Source: Streptomyces rimosus (GTDB lineage Bacteria > Actinomycetota > Actinomycetes > Streptomycetales > Streptomycetaceae). From it: DNA of 64,000 nt. The position numbers and the translations under genes were made by a program. The notes below the pieces were generated by a model. It was not told the origin of the DNA and did no database searches. It saw only the letters and a program-made list of their open reading frames with translations. The DNA lies in assembly GCF_008704655.1 (NCBI RefSeq), contig NZ_CP023688.1, positions 558,001-622,000 of the forward strand, written 5' to 3'. Below, in pieces: positions 34,033 to 42,379 of the stretch. Within the stretch, counting starts at the first letter, position 1; every line of letters starts with the position of its first letter.

Positions 34033-34923
34033 ATGCGCATACATCGAGCCGGCGCCGCCGCCGGCGCCCTGCTGGCCGCCCTGCTCACCGTCACCGGATG
34101 CGGCCCGTCACCGGCGGGAGGCGGGGGCGGGAAGGCCGCCGAGGGCAAGCCGGCTTCGGCCTCGCCCGCCAAGAAGGGGCCGGGCGGATACGGCGGACTG
34201 CTGATGGGCGCGCGCTGGATGGTCCAGTGGGTCACCGTCGACGGCCGGGAGATCAGCGCGCCGCCACACGCCGCCTCCTGGATGGCGTTCGACTACGACA
34301 ACACGGTCAAGGGCAACGACGGCTGCGCGCCCTTCCGCAGGTCCACGACCCTGACCGACAGTGCGCTGACCCTGGGTGGGGAGTGGACACAGGCGACGGA
34401 GGACGGCGGGTGCCCGGCGAAGAACCGCGCCTTCGCCGAGCAGTTGCGGAAGGTCTTCGACGGTCCGCTCACGATCGCCTACCGGGTCGACAATCTCACG
34501 CTGGACCTGAAGAACCAGCAGGGCGACTACGTGGCGATCAAACTCCAGCAGCCCGAGGGGTTCTACGGCCGGCGCTGGCAGGTGCCCAGGCTGATCGTGG
34601 GCGACACCTACAGTCCGGACCTGCCGAAGAGCGCGTATTTCATCTTCCACGAGGACGGAACGGTCATCGGGAACCTGGGCTGCAACGACTTCACCAGCAA
34701 GGCCGTCTTCGAGGGCGACACACTGACCATGTGGGAGCCCACCCGCCTCAGCCGACGCACCTGTTCCCCGGACATCATGAAGGGAGAGGGGTACCTGCTC
34801 TCCATGAAGCGGAACCCGCAGACATTCACCTACTCGGTCACCCACGACACCATGAGCGCCTTCGACGAGTCCGAGGGCGCGCCGCTGCGCAACGGCTACG
34901 AGTTCACCGCGCTGCCCGACTGA
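34033..34923 (+). CDS. Lipoprotein with two META-like domains
   Basis: The 296-residue protein starts at ATG 34033 with a signal peptide ending in a lipobox LLTVTGC, so Cys23 would be lipidated. Two META/HslJ-like repeats follow. The first spans about 60-150 (RWMVQWVTVDGREISAPPHA, NTVKGNDGCAPFRRS). The second spans about 175-295 (FYGRRWQVPRLIVGD, GTVIGNLGCNDFTSKAVFEG, LTMWEPTRLSRRTCSP). Each has the GxxGC pattern. META domains occur in heat-shock and envelope-stress proteins of unclear function. Its 3' end overlaps the convergent SRPBCC gene by 28 bases. Confidence 0.82.
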   Translation: MRIHRAGAAAGALLAALLTVTGCGPSPAGGGGGKAAEGKPASASPAKKGPGGYGGLLMGARWMVQWVTVDGREISAPPHAASWMAFDYDNTVKGNDGCAPFRRSTTLTDSALTLGGEWTQATEDGGCPAKNRAFAEQLRKVFDGPLTIAYRVDNLTLDLKNQQGDYVAIKLQQPEGFYGRRWQVPRLIVGDTYSPDLPKSAYFIFHEDGTVIGNLGCNDFTSKAVFEGDTLTMWEPTRLSRRTCSPDIMKGEGYLLSMKRNPQTFTYSVTHDTMSAFDESEGAPLRNGYEFTALPD

Positions 34924-35366
34924 TCCGGGGCCAGCGCAGCCTCGGCCGTGGCAAGAATGTTGCCGAAGGTGCGGGTGAGCACGGGCCTCATGAGGAGGCG
35001 GGTCAGAGGGGCGCCGAGCAGGGGGAGGCGGACTTCGGCTCGGGTGGTCCAGCGGACGTGGGTGCCGTCGCCGGTTGCGGTGAACGTCATCCGGCCGAGT
35101 TCGTGACGGGACGGCGGCCAACTGCGTTCGACGACGTACTCGGTGGCGTACGGCGGGTCGTACCGGGTGATCCGCTCGCGGAACCAGCCGATCAGCCAGA
35201 GGTGGCTGCGCACCGCGCCGACCCCGTAAGGCGCGCCCTCACCGGGGCGGGTCAGTCGGCAGCGGAGCGCCAGGGGCGAACGTGTGTAGTGGGTGGTCGT
35301 GGTGAGCCAGGCGAACACCTCGTCCACCGGGGCGGGGATGACGCGTTCCACGGTCACGGTTTCCAC
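34896..35366 (-). CDS. SRPBCC (START-like) protein
   Basis: The 156-residue protein starts at GTG 35366, overlapping the sigma factor stop by 13 bases. It has the Bet v1-like pattern: TVTVERVIPAPVDEVFAWLT at the N-terminus, RWTTRAEVRLPLLGAPLTRL and a long C-terminal helix (TRTFGNILATAEAALA). Such proteins bind hydrophobic ligands or work with polyketide-like molecules. Tight linkage to the ECF41 sigma gene suggests it is part of the regulon, perhaps taking the place of the usual COE-type partner. Confidence 0.8.
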   Translation of the reverse strand: METVTVERVIPAPVDEVFAWLTTTTHYTRSPLALRCRLTRPGEGAPYGVGAVRSHLWLIGWFRERITRYDPPYATEYVVERSWPPSRHELGRMTFTATGDGTHVRWTTRAEVRLPLLGAPLTRLLMRPVLTRTFGNILATAEAALAPDQSGSAVNS

Positions 35367-36370
35367 GGCTGGGGTCCCTTCCTGTCCAGGGGGCGCACCA
35401 TGTCGGCGCGGTGCAGTTTGTCGGGGTTGCGGATGACGTAGAGGCCGGTGATCCGTCCGTCGTGGATCTCGGCCGTCAGCAGCCAGTCGAGCGCACCGTC
35501 GGTCAGGAACCGCGCCCCGGGCATGCCGTTGTAGGTGGCGGGCTCGATACGGGTCGCCGTGAGGCTCGTACGGGCGACACGGAGGACGAACCGGGCGACC
35601 TCGTCGCGGCCGACGACCGGGCGGCGCGCGGCGATCACCTTTCCGCCGCCGTCGGAGATCTGCACGACATCGGGCGCCAGCAGGTCCATCAGCACCTGTA
35701 CGTCGCCGGTCGCCGCCGCGTCCAGGAACCGCCGTACGATCTCGCGGGCGGCGCCGGAGTCCGGTTCGAAACGGCGGCGCCGCGCGTGGACGTGGCGGCG
35801 GGCGCGGTGGGCGGTCTGCCGGACGGTGGCCTCGCTCTTGCCGACCGACTCGGCGATCTCGCCGTGGGTGTAGCCGAACACGTCGTGCAGGACGAACACG
35901 GCACGTTCGGTCGGACTCAGCGTTTCCAGGACGAGCAGCATGGCCATCGACACCGACTCGGACAGGAGCACGTCGTCGCTCGCCTCGGGAGCGGTACGGA
36001 TCGGCTCGGGCAGCCAGACGCCCACGTAGTCCTCGCGCCGCGCCCGGGCCGCGCGCAGGTGGTTGAGGGCCTGCCGGGTCACGGTACGCACCAGGTAGGC
36101 GCGCGGGTGCCGGACCGTGTCCGGATCGACCGCGCTCCACCGCAGATAGCTCTCCTGCAGCACGTCCTCGGCGTCGGTGGCGCTGCCCAGCATCTCGTAG
36201 GCGATGGTGAACAGGAGTCCGCGGTGCTCGGTGAATGCGTCCCCGGCATGCGCGGGGTTCGCAGGGCCCTCAGCGCCCGCAGGTCCCTGGGTGTCCCCAG
36301 TGCTGTCAGTGCCCCCAGCAACCTCAGCGTCACCAACCATGCCCAGCCCCCGCCCCCGCCCCGGCCCCAT
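35354..36370 (-). CDS. ECF41-family sigma factor with SnoaL-like C-terminal domain
   Basis: Starting at 36370 it is 338 residues, though the first 45 (Gly/Pro/Ala-rich) may be overcalled; alternatives lie at 36340 and below. Region 2 (LLFTIAYEMLGSATDAEDVL, ESYLRWSAVD) and region 4 (LSPTERAVFVLHDVFGYTHG, VGKSEATVRQTAHRARR) are clear. The three ECF41 hallmarks are present: WLPEP in the linker, DGGGK (QISDGGGKVIAARRPVVG) in the NTF2-like extension, and NPDKL near the C-terminus. In ECF41 proteins the extension modulates activity instead of a separate anti-sigma factor. It is cotranscribed with an SRPBCC gene. Confidence 0.9.
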   Translation of the reverse strand: MGPGRGRGLGMVGDAEVAGGTDSTGDTQGPAGAEGPANPAHAGDAFTEHRGLLFTIAYEMLGSATDAEDVLQESYLRWSAVDPDTVRHPRAYLVRTVTRQALNHLRAARARREDYVGVWLPEPIRTAPEASDDVLLSESVSMAMLLVLETLSPTERAVFVLHDVFGYTHGEIAESVGKSEATVRQTAHRARRHVHARRRRFEPDSGAAREIVRRFLDAAATGDVQVLMDLLAPDVVQISDGGGKVIAARRPVVGRDEVARFVLRVARTSLTATRIEPATYNGMPGARFLTDGALDWLLTAEIHDGRITGLYVIRNPDKLHRADMVRPLDRKGPQPWKP

Positions 36371-36417
36371 CGTGACGAACCGACATCGCCCTGCCTTTCT
36401 CTTCGCCTGCCCATCGG

Positions 36418-36444
36418 GACACTTCGCGGCGGCGAAACGTGACA
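36418..36444 (-). promoter_or_regulatory. ECF41-type promoter, possible autoregulation
   Basis: On the minus strand TGTCACG (36444-36438), 16 bases, then TGTC (36421-36418) resembles the reported ECF41 consensus TGTCACA-N16-CGTC with one change in each half. It lies about 50 bases upstream of the sigma factor start. Confidence 0.5.
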
Positions 36445-36483
36445 GGGGCGGCCCGGCTTTTTCCGGCCGTCCGCCGGCCGCGG

Positions 36484-37266
36484 CTATCTGCCGGTGGCCG
36501 CGCGTGAGGACGTCTCCCTGGCCTTGGCCACCGCGGCCGCCAACTGCTCCTGTACCGCCTCCGGCAGCGCGCCCCCTTGCACACTGTCCACCAGTTCCCG
36601 GGCCAGGAAGTGCAGCTTGGTGTTGGTGTTCTGGGAAGCGGTGACCAGCACGGCCCAGGCCGCGTCGGGGCTCAGGGTGAAGGTGGCCATCAGTATTCCG
36701 CGGGCCAGGTCGATGACCGGGCGGGTCTGCATGGCGCGGCGCAACTGGGCGACTTCCTTGGGCAACTCCTGGTGGGAGTCCTGTTGGGAGTCCTCGTGCG
36801 CGTCCTGTCGGGAATCCTGGTGCGGGACCGCGCCGTCGGTGGAAGGCGGCGCGGACTGCCCGTACGGCTCTGGAGAGATGAACAGTTTCCGGACTCCGGT
36901 CAGGTCCAGCAGCCGTTCGACCGCGCGACTGCTGGAGCGGAGGACCACGGTCTTGCCCTGTGCGACGGCCCGCACGCGCAGACGCAGCAGCATGTTCAGG
37001 CCGGAGCAGTCGAAGAACGGGACGGCGTCAAGGTGGAGGTCGAGGCCCTGGGCCGACCGGCTCAGGGCCTCGCGCAGGCCGTGTTCGACCTTCTCGCAGG
37101 CGTGCAGGTCCAGTTCGCCTTGTACGGCCACCCCGGTCCGGCCGCTGCCCGAGAAGGCGTCGAGCCGCGACAGGCGGGGCGGGTACGGGGCCGGCGGGCC
37201 GTTGCTCCCGTCGGTCCCGGTGGCGACCTCGGGGGGAGGAGTCGCCCAGGGCGCAGCTTCCGGCAT
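36484..37266 (-). CDS. STAS-ANTAR fusion protein
   Basis: The 260-residue protein starts at ATG 37266 behind GGGAAGG. Residues about 40-140 form a STAS anti-anti-sigma-type domain (GVAVQGELDLHACEKVEHGL, VPFFDCSGLNMLLRLRVRA), where the phosphorylatable serine position is in DCSGLN. A linker with Asp-Ser-Gln repeats follows (QDSRQDAHEDSQQDSHQE). Residues about 180-245 form an ANTAR domain (LRRAMQTRPVIDLARGILMA, SPDAAWAVLVTASQNTNTKL), an RNA-binding antitermination module. It would link partner-switching input to RNA-level control. Confidence 0.9.
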   Translation of the reverse strand: MPEAAPWATPPPEVATGTDGSNGPPAPYPPRLSRLDAFSGSGRTGVAVQGELDLHACEKVEHGLREALSRSAQGLDLHLDAVPFFDCSGLNMLLRLRVRAVAQGKTVVLRSSSRAVERLLDLTGVRKLFISPEPYGQSAPPSTDGAVPHQDSRQDAHEDSQQDSHQELPKEVAQLRRAMQTRPVIDLARGILMATFTLSPDAAWAVLVTASQNTNTKLHFLARELVDSVQGGALPEAVQEQLAAAVAKARETSSRAATGR

Positions 37267-37337
37267 GACCTTCCCTTCCCGTCATCGGCTGAGCCGTTTC
37301 CCTCCAGGCTTGCCGATCGAGGGACACACGTCAACCA

Positions 37338-37361
37338 ATACACGAAAAGCTGTACGTGTAT
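37338..37361. promoter_or_regulatory. Dyad between the STAS-ANTAR and winged-helix genes
   Basis: ATACACG (37338-37344) and CGTGTAT (37355-37361) form a perfect inverted repeat with a ten-base spacer, upstream of the -10 element of the winged-helix gene. It may be its own operator. Confidence 0.45.
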
Positions 37362-37385
37362 CGGGACACATGAACACCGGGTCGC

Positions 37386-37391
37386 TAGAAT
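37386..37391 (+). promoter_or_regulatory. -10 element of a leaderless transcript
   Basis: TAGAAT (37386-37391) ends six bases before ATG 37398, and no ribosome binding site is present. A leaderless mRNA is likely. Confidence 0.5.
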
Positions 37392-37397
37392 GACGGC

Positions 37398-37769
37398 ATG
37401 GATGGACTGTCCGAGACGCAGAACGGGGTGCCCGAGCCGCACACGGGGTGGACGTTCGTGACCAACCACGCCCGGGTACTGGCGGCCATCGCGGACAACC
37501 ACAACGCCCGAATCCGCGACATCGCCGCACGCTGCAGGCTGACCGAACGCGCCGTTCAGAAGATCATTTCCGACCTGGAGCGCGACGGGTACCTGTCACA
37601 CACCCGCGAGGGCCGCAGCAACACCTACGAGATCGACCCCGGCAAGGTGCTGCGCCACCCCGCCGAAGCCGGACTGACCGTCGCCTCGCTGCTCTCCCTG
37701 CTCGTCCAGGACGAGGAACACCGCACCACGCACCCCGACGGCGAGCGGCAGCGTCAGCACACGGGCTGA
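37398..37769 (+). CDS. Winged-helix transcriptional regulator (MarR/ArsR-like)
   Basis: The 123-residue protein starts at ATG 37398. The winged helix covers about residues 18-80: HARVLAAIADNHNARIRDIA, AARCRLTERAVQKIISDLER, and the wing DGYLSHTREGRSNTYEIDP. Such single-domain proteins occur near GntR/MarR-like regulators in Streptomyces. No metal-binding cysteines are seen. It is divergent from the STAS-ANTAR gene. Confidence 0.85.
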   Translation: MDGLSETQNGVPEPHTGWTFVTNHARVLAAIADNHNARIRDIAARCRLTERAVQKIISDLERDGYLSHTREGRSNTYEIDPGKVLRHPAEAGLTVASLLSLLVQDEEHRTTHPDGERQRQHTG

Positions 37770-37917
37770 GCGCATGGTCCGCGCCGGCGCCGCAGGACGC
37801 TTCACGGCATCTCTTGGTTGTACGGAAATCGGCTGATTGCCCGGGGCGTCCGGTGCCTCTTTGATGAGCGGGTCCCGTGTGCGCGGGCGGACGTGTCCTG
37901 CTTCCCGAAGGGTGACC

Positions 37918-39087
37918 ATGAGACGGCTCTTACGCGCGGGGCGTACGTCCCGCGGGACGCGGGTGGCCGCTGCCGCGGTCCTGACCTCGGCCTGTGCCGC
38001 CGTGTTGCTGCCAGGCACGGCGGCACAGGCCCGTCCCGTAGTGGACACGGCGGGCGCGGCCAGTTCCGCACGTACGGAGCGGGTGAGCACCACCTCGGAC
38101 GGCGCCCAGGCCGACGGTCTGTCCGACGGGGCATCGATCAGCGCGGACGGGCGGTATGTCGCCTTCTGGTCGGCCGCGCCCAATCTGGGCGCCGACGGCT
38201 ACCGCGCCCTGCTGGTCAAGGACTTGATGTCCGGGTAGGTCACGCGAGTGCCCGGCGCCAGGACGTACGGCGGCAGCTATACGGCGATCAGTGACGACGG
38301 CCGGTACGTCGGCTACGGGTCGGGCAGCCGCTACGCCTCGGCCTACGTCTACGACCGCGTCACCGGCCGGATCACCCAGGCCAACGGCTCCGAGCTGAGC
38401 AGCGTCGACTCGCTGAGCGCCGACGGCCGCTTTGCCGCCGTCACGGTCGGCAGCCGCAACCCGAGCCGGCCCGCCCGGCTGTTCGTCCGCGACCTGACGG
38501 ACGGCACCGACGAGCAGATCGACCCGCTGCAGACCCCGACGGGCCGGCCGACCGTCAGCACGGGCCTGCTCAGCGGTGACGGGCGGCTGCTGGCCTTCGC
38601 CACCGGCCCGCGCAGCGGCGCGTACGACATCTTCGTCAAGGACCGGGCCGACGGAACCGTGCGGCAGGTGGACGTACCGCTGGACGGGGTGCAGGACGAC
38701 CGGCGGAGCCGGCTGGCGGGGATGAGCCGGGACGGCCGTTACGTGCTCTTCGACTCCGCGTCCGGCAACCTGGTCCCCGGGACCACCGAGCCGGGCCTGC
38801 ACGCCTACCTCCGCGACCTGCGGACCGGCACCACCGTACGGCTCGCGCCGGCCGGCGTCTCGGCGGTGGCGGTCAGCGGCGACGGGCAGAAGGTGCTGCT
38901 GTCCGAGGAGGACCGGCTCACACTGCTGGACGTGCGTACCGGCGTACGTACCGCGGTCGGCCCGGCCGCACGGGCCATCCCGGGGTCGGTCACCCGGGAC
39001 GGCGAGGCAGTGGCCTTCACGTCGGAAGCCGCCGACCTCGTGCCGGGTGACACCAACGCGGCCGCCGACGTGTTCGTACACCGCCCT
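37918..39087 (+). pseudogene. TolB/PD40-like secreted beta-propeller, interrupted by an amber codon
   Basis: From ATG 37918 (GAAGGG upstream) the frame encodes a signal peptide (VAAAAVLTSACAAVLLPGTA) and the first propeller repeats (ISADGRYVAFWSAAPNLG) until TAG at 38236-38238. The same frame continues directly: VPGARTYGGSYTAISDDGRY, LLSGDGRLLAFATG, MSRDGRYVLFDSASGNLVPG, up to TNAAADVFVHRP near 39087. It has no stop of its own for kilobases, running antisense through the next gene. So two lesions, a nonsense codon and a lost 3' end, mark it as a pseudogene. Read-through of TAG is conceivable but would not fix the 3' end. Confidence 0.75.
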
Positions 39088-39114
39088 GGGCGACCACCCG
39101 GGAGCGGCCGTTCC

Positions 39115-42100
39115 TCAGGTGCGGCGCCGGGCGAGAGCCACCGCCCCGCAGCCGAGCGCCGCTGCCGCGGTCACGGCCGCCGCGGTGATCATCCGGGCGT
39201 CGCGGGCGCGCACACCGGGCCGGGGAACCTTGCGTTCGGGATGGTGGGCGGGCGCGGCGCCGTCCAGGCCGAGGGCGAGCACCTCGGCCAGGTGCAGGGC
39301 CCGCCGTCCGGTGCCGGACTGCTCGATCTGGGTGCGGCAGCTGAAGCCGTCGGAGATGACCAGGGCGCTGGGGGCGGTGTCGCGCACGGCGGGCAGCACG
39401 CCCTGTTCGGCGACGGCCATGGACACGTCGTAGTGGTCCTTCTCGAAGCCGAAGTTGCCGGCCAGGCCGCAGCAGCCCTCGTCCAGCACGTCGGCGTCGA
39501 TGCCGGCGCGGCGCATCAGCTCCCGGTCGGGGTCGGTCTTCATGACGGCGTGCTGGTGGCAGTGCGTCTGTACGGTGGCGGCGCGCGCGAGTTGGGGCGG
39601 CTGCCAGTCGGGGGCGCGGCGCACCAGCAGTTCCGCGAGGGTGTGGAACTGGTCGGCCAGGCGCTGGACGTCGGTGTCGTGCGGCAGCAGTTCGGGGGCG
39701 TCGGCGCGGAAGACGGCGGTGCACGATGGTTCCAGGCCGACGACCGGCGTACCGGCTTCGAGCCACGGCCGCAGGATGCGGGTGGTGCGGTGCAGGGTGC
39801 GTTTGGCGGTGTCGAGTTGGCCGGTGGAGATCCAGGTCAGCCCGCAGCACACGACTTCGGTGGGCACCGTCACCCGGAAACCGGCGTCCTCCAGGACGCG
39901 GACGGCCGACCGGGCGACGTTCGGGTGGAAGTACGTGCTGAAGGTGTCCGGCCACAGGACGACGGTGCGGGGGTCGGCGGGGTCGGGCTCGGGCCGGTCC
40001 TGTGCGCGCCACCACTGGAGGAAGGACTGCTCGGCGAAGACGGGTGCGTCGCGCCGTGTGGCGACACCCGCCAGGCGCTTGCCGAGGTTGCCGATCACCG
40101 GTGCGTGCAGGGCCGCGTTGACCAGCCGGGGCGCGGCGCGGGAGGCCAGGGCCCACAGCGGCAGCCAGCCCAGCGCGTAGTGCGCGGCCGGGCGCAGCCG
40201 CCCCTTGTAGTGGTGGGCGAGGAACTCGGCCTTGTAGGTGGCCATGTCCACGCCGGTTGGGCAGTCGGATTTGCAGCCCTTGCAGGCGAGGCACAGGTCG
40301 AGGGCGTCCTTGACCTCGGTGCTGCGCCAGCCGTCGGTCACCGCGGAGTCCGCGTGGCCGCCGAGCATTTCGAACAGCAGCCGGGCGCGGCCGCGGGTGG
40401 AGTGCTCCTCCTCGCCGGTGGCGCGGTAGGAGGGGCACATCACGCCGCCGCGGTGGCTGCGGCAGTTGCCGATGCCGACGCAGCGCAGGACGGCGCGGGT
40501 GAAGTCGTGGTCGTCCTCCGGGTAGCCGAAGTGGGTCTCGTCGTACGCGGGGCGCCAGTGCGAGCCCAGGCGGAGGTTCTCGTCGACGCGGTAGGGGCTG
40601 GTCACCTTGCCGGGGTTCATCCGGTGGTCCGGGTCGAAGAGGGCCTTCAGCTCGCCGAAGGCCCGTACCAGCCGGTCGCCGAACATGACCGGCAGCAGTT
40701 CGGCGCGCGACTGGCCGTCGCCGTGCTCGCCGGAGAGGGAGCCCCCGTAGGAGGTGACGAGTTCGGCGGCCCGGAAGAGGAAGTCCCGGAAGTCGCGGAC
40801 GCCGTCGGCGGAGGTCAGGCCGAAGGGGATACGGGTGTGGACGCAGCCCTGGCCGAAGTGGCCGTAGAGGGTGGCGTGTTCGTAGCCGTACTCGCGCAGG
40901 AGGGAGGTGAGGTCGCGCAGGTAGTCGCCCAGCCGCTCGGGCGGTGCGGCGGAGTCCTCCCAGCCCTCCCAGGTGTCGCGTCCGTCCGGCGGGCGGGCGG
41001 TGACGCCGAGCCCCGCCTCGCGGGCCCGGAGCATCCGCTGCTCGCGCCGCGGGTCGTCGGAGAAGGCCACGCTGTCGTCGTCCTCGCCGCGTCCCATGGC
41101 TTCCAGCAGGCCGTGCGCCTGCCGGTCGACCTGCTCGCGGGAGTCCCCGGCGAACTGGATCAGCAGCCAGCTCTCCCCGGCCGACAGGTTGTCGAGGGAT
41201 TCGGTGTGGGCGTTCTCCTCGCGCATGAGCTGGGCCATCCGGCCGTCCAGGGCTTCGAGCTGGCTGGGCTCGCAGTGCTTCAGGGCCTTCGGTACGTCGT
41301 CGGCGGCGGAGGCGATGTCCGGGTAGCCGAGCACGAGCAGCGCCTCGTACTCGGGAACCGGCACCAGTTCCAGTTCGGCGTGCAGCACGGTCACGAGGGT
41401 GCCTTCGCTGCCGACGAGGGCGCGGGCGACGTCGAAGCCGTTCTCCGGCAGGAGCGAGTCGAGGTTGTATCCGGAGACGCGGCGCGGGATGCGCGGGTAG
41501 CCGCGGCGGATCTCGGCGAGGTTGCGGTCGGCCAGGTCGCGCAGTCCCCGGTAGATCTCGGCGCGGCGCCCGCCTTCGGCGACGATCCGCTCGTACTCCT
41601 CGTCCGAGGTGGGGCCGGCCCAGAAGCGGGCGCCGTCGTAGGTGAGGACCTCCAGCCGCCGCACGTTGTCGACCGTCTTGCCGTACGCCTGCGCCGACGC
41701 GCCGCAGGAGTTGTTGCCGATCATGCCGCCCAGCGCGCAGTGGCTGTGCGTCGAGGGCCTCGGGCCGAACTGCAAGCCGTACTCGCCCAGTTGACGGTTC
41801 AACTCGTCCAGGACGATGCCGGGTTCGACGACGCAGGTACGTGCTTGCGGGTCGACCGAGACCAAGCCGTGGCAGTACTTGGTCCAGTCGATCACCACGG
41901 CGGCGTTGGTGCACTGCCCGGCCAGGCTCGTACCGCCGCCGCGGGAGAGCACCGGCACACCGTGTTCGGCGCAGACCGCGACGGCCGTGGCGGCCGCGTC
42001 CACGGTGCGCGGCACGACCACGCCGATGGGCACCTGGCGGTAGTTCGACCCGTCGGTCGTGTACGCGCCGCGGCTGCCGGCGTCGAAACGGACCTCGCCG

Positions 42101-42213
42101 TCCACGCGCCGGCGCAGCGCGTCCACCAGCCCGGCCGGGGCCGCGCCGCCGTCCTGGTCCTTCGCTCCTCCCGGCGCGAGCGTGCGGCGGCCTGCGTCCG
42201 GTCCCTTGTCCAC
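39115..42213 (-). CDS. FAD-linked oxidase / Fe-S oxidoreductase fusion (D-lactate dehydrogenase-like)
   Basis: The 1032-residue protein starts at GTG 42213 behind GGAGG. The N-terminal half is a PCMH-type FAD domain (VLSRGGGTSLAGQCTNAAVV, ALGGMIGNNSCGASAQAYGK) with an FAD-oxidase C domain (VTSYGGSLSGEHGDGQSRAE). The second half is GlpC-like: ferredoxin motifs CVGIGNC...CPSYRATGEEEHSTRGR and CLACKGCKSDCPTGVDM, then CCG motifs (EVVCCGLTWISTG and EGCCGLAGNFGFEKDHYDV). The fusion resembles YdiJ/D-2-hydroxyglutarate and D-lactate dehydrogenases. A final hydrophobic helix (MITAAAVTAAAALGCGAVAL, then RRRT) suggests membrane attachment, unusual for the family. Confidence 0.9.
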   Translation of the reverse strand: MDKGPDAGRRTLAPGGAKDQDGGAAPAGLVDALRRRVDGEVRFDAGSRGAYTTDGSNYRQVPIGVVVPRTVDAAATAVAVCAEHGVPVLSRGGGTSLAGQCTNAAVVIDWTKYCHGLVSVDPQARTCVVEPGIVLDELNRQLGEYGLQFGPRPSTHSHCALGGMIGNNSCGASAQAYGKTVDNVRRLEVLTYDGARFWAGPTSDEEYERIVAEGGRRAEIYRGLRDLADRNLAEIRRGYPRIPRRVSGYNLDSLLPENGFDVARALVGSEGTLVTVLHAELELVPVPEYEALLVLGYPDIASAADDVPKALKHCEPSQLEALDGRMAQLMREENAHTESLDNLSAGESWLLIQFAGDSREQVDRQAHGLLEAMGRGEDDDSVAFSDDPRREQRMLRAREAGLGVTARPPDGRDTWEGWEDSAAPPERLGDYLRDLTSLLREYGYEHATLYGHFGQGCVHTRIPFGLTSADGVRDFRDFLFRAAELVTSYGGSLSGEHGDGQSRAELLPVMFGDRLVRAFGELKALFDPDHRMNPGKVTSPYRVDENLRLGSHWRPAYDETHFGYPEDDHDFTRAVLRCVGIGNCRSHRGGVMCPSYRATGEEEHSTRGRARLLFEMLGGHADSAVTDGWRSTEVKDALDLCLACKGCKSDCPTGVDMATYKAEFLAHHYKGRLRPAAHYALGWLPLWALASRAAPRLVNAALHAPVIGNLGKRLAGVATRRDAPVFAEQSFLQWWRAQDRPEPDPADPRTVVLWPDTFSTYFHPNVARSAVRVLEDAGFRVTVPTEVVCCGLTWISTGQLDTAKRTLHRTTRILRPWLEAGTPVVGLEPSCTAVFRADAPELLPHDTDVQRLADQFHTLAELLVRRAPDWQPPQLARAATVQTHCHQHAVMKTDPDRELMRRAGIDADVLDEGCCGLAGNFGFEKDHYDVSMAVAEQGVLPAVRDTAPSALVISDGFSCRTQIEQSGTGRRALHLAEVLALGLDGAAPAHHPERKVPRPGVRARDARMITAAAVTAAAALGCGAVALARRRT

Positions 42214-42379
42214 GAGGCGTCCTCCTGCTTCCTGACGTACGACGGCGGTTCCCCGCCGGATTCCGCTTCCCACCGGGTACCGCGCCACGCGAGCTCTACC
42301 CTCTTTGCCGTATCTGTTCCGTTCGCCCGGCAGCCGTTACGCCGTCCGGTGGACGGGCGCGCGCGGGCCGGGGCCGAGG

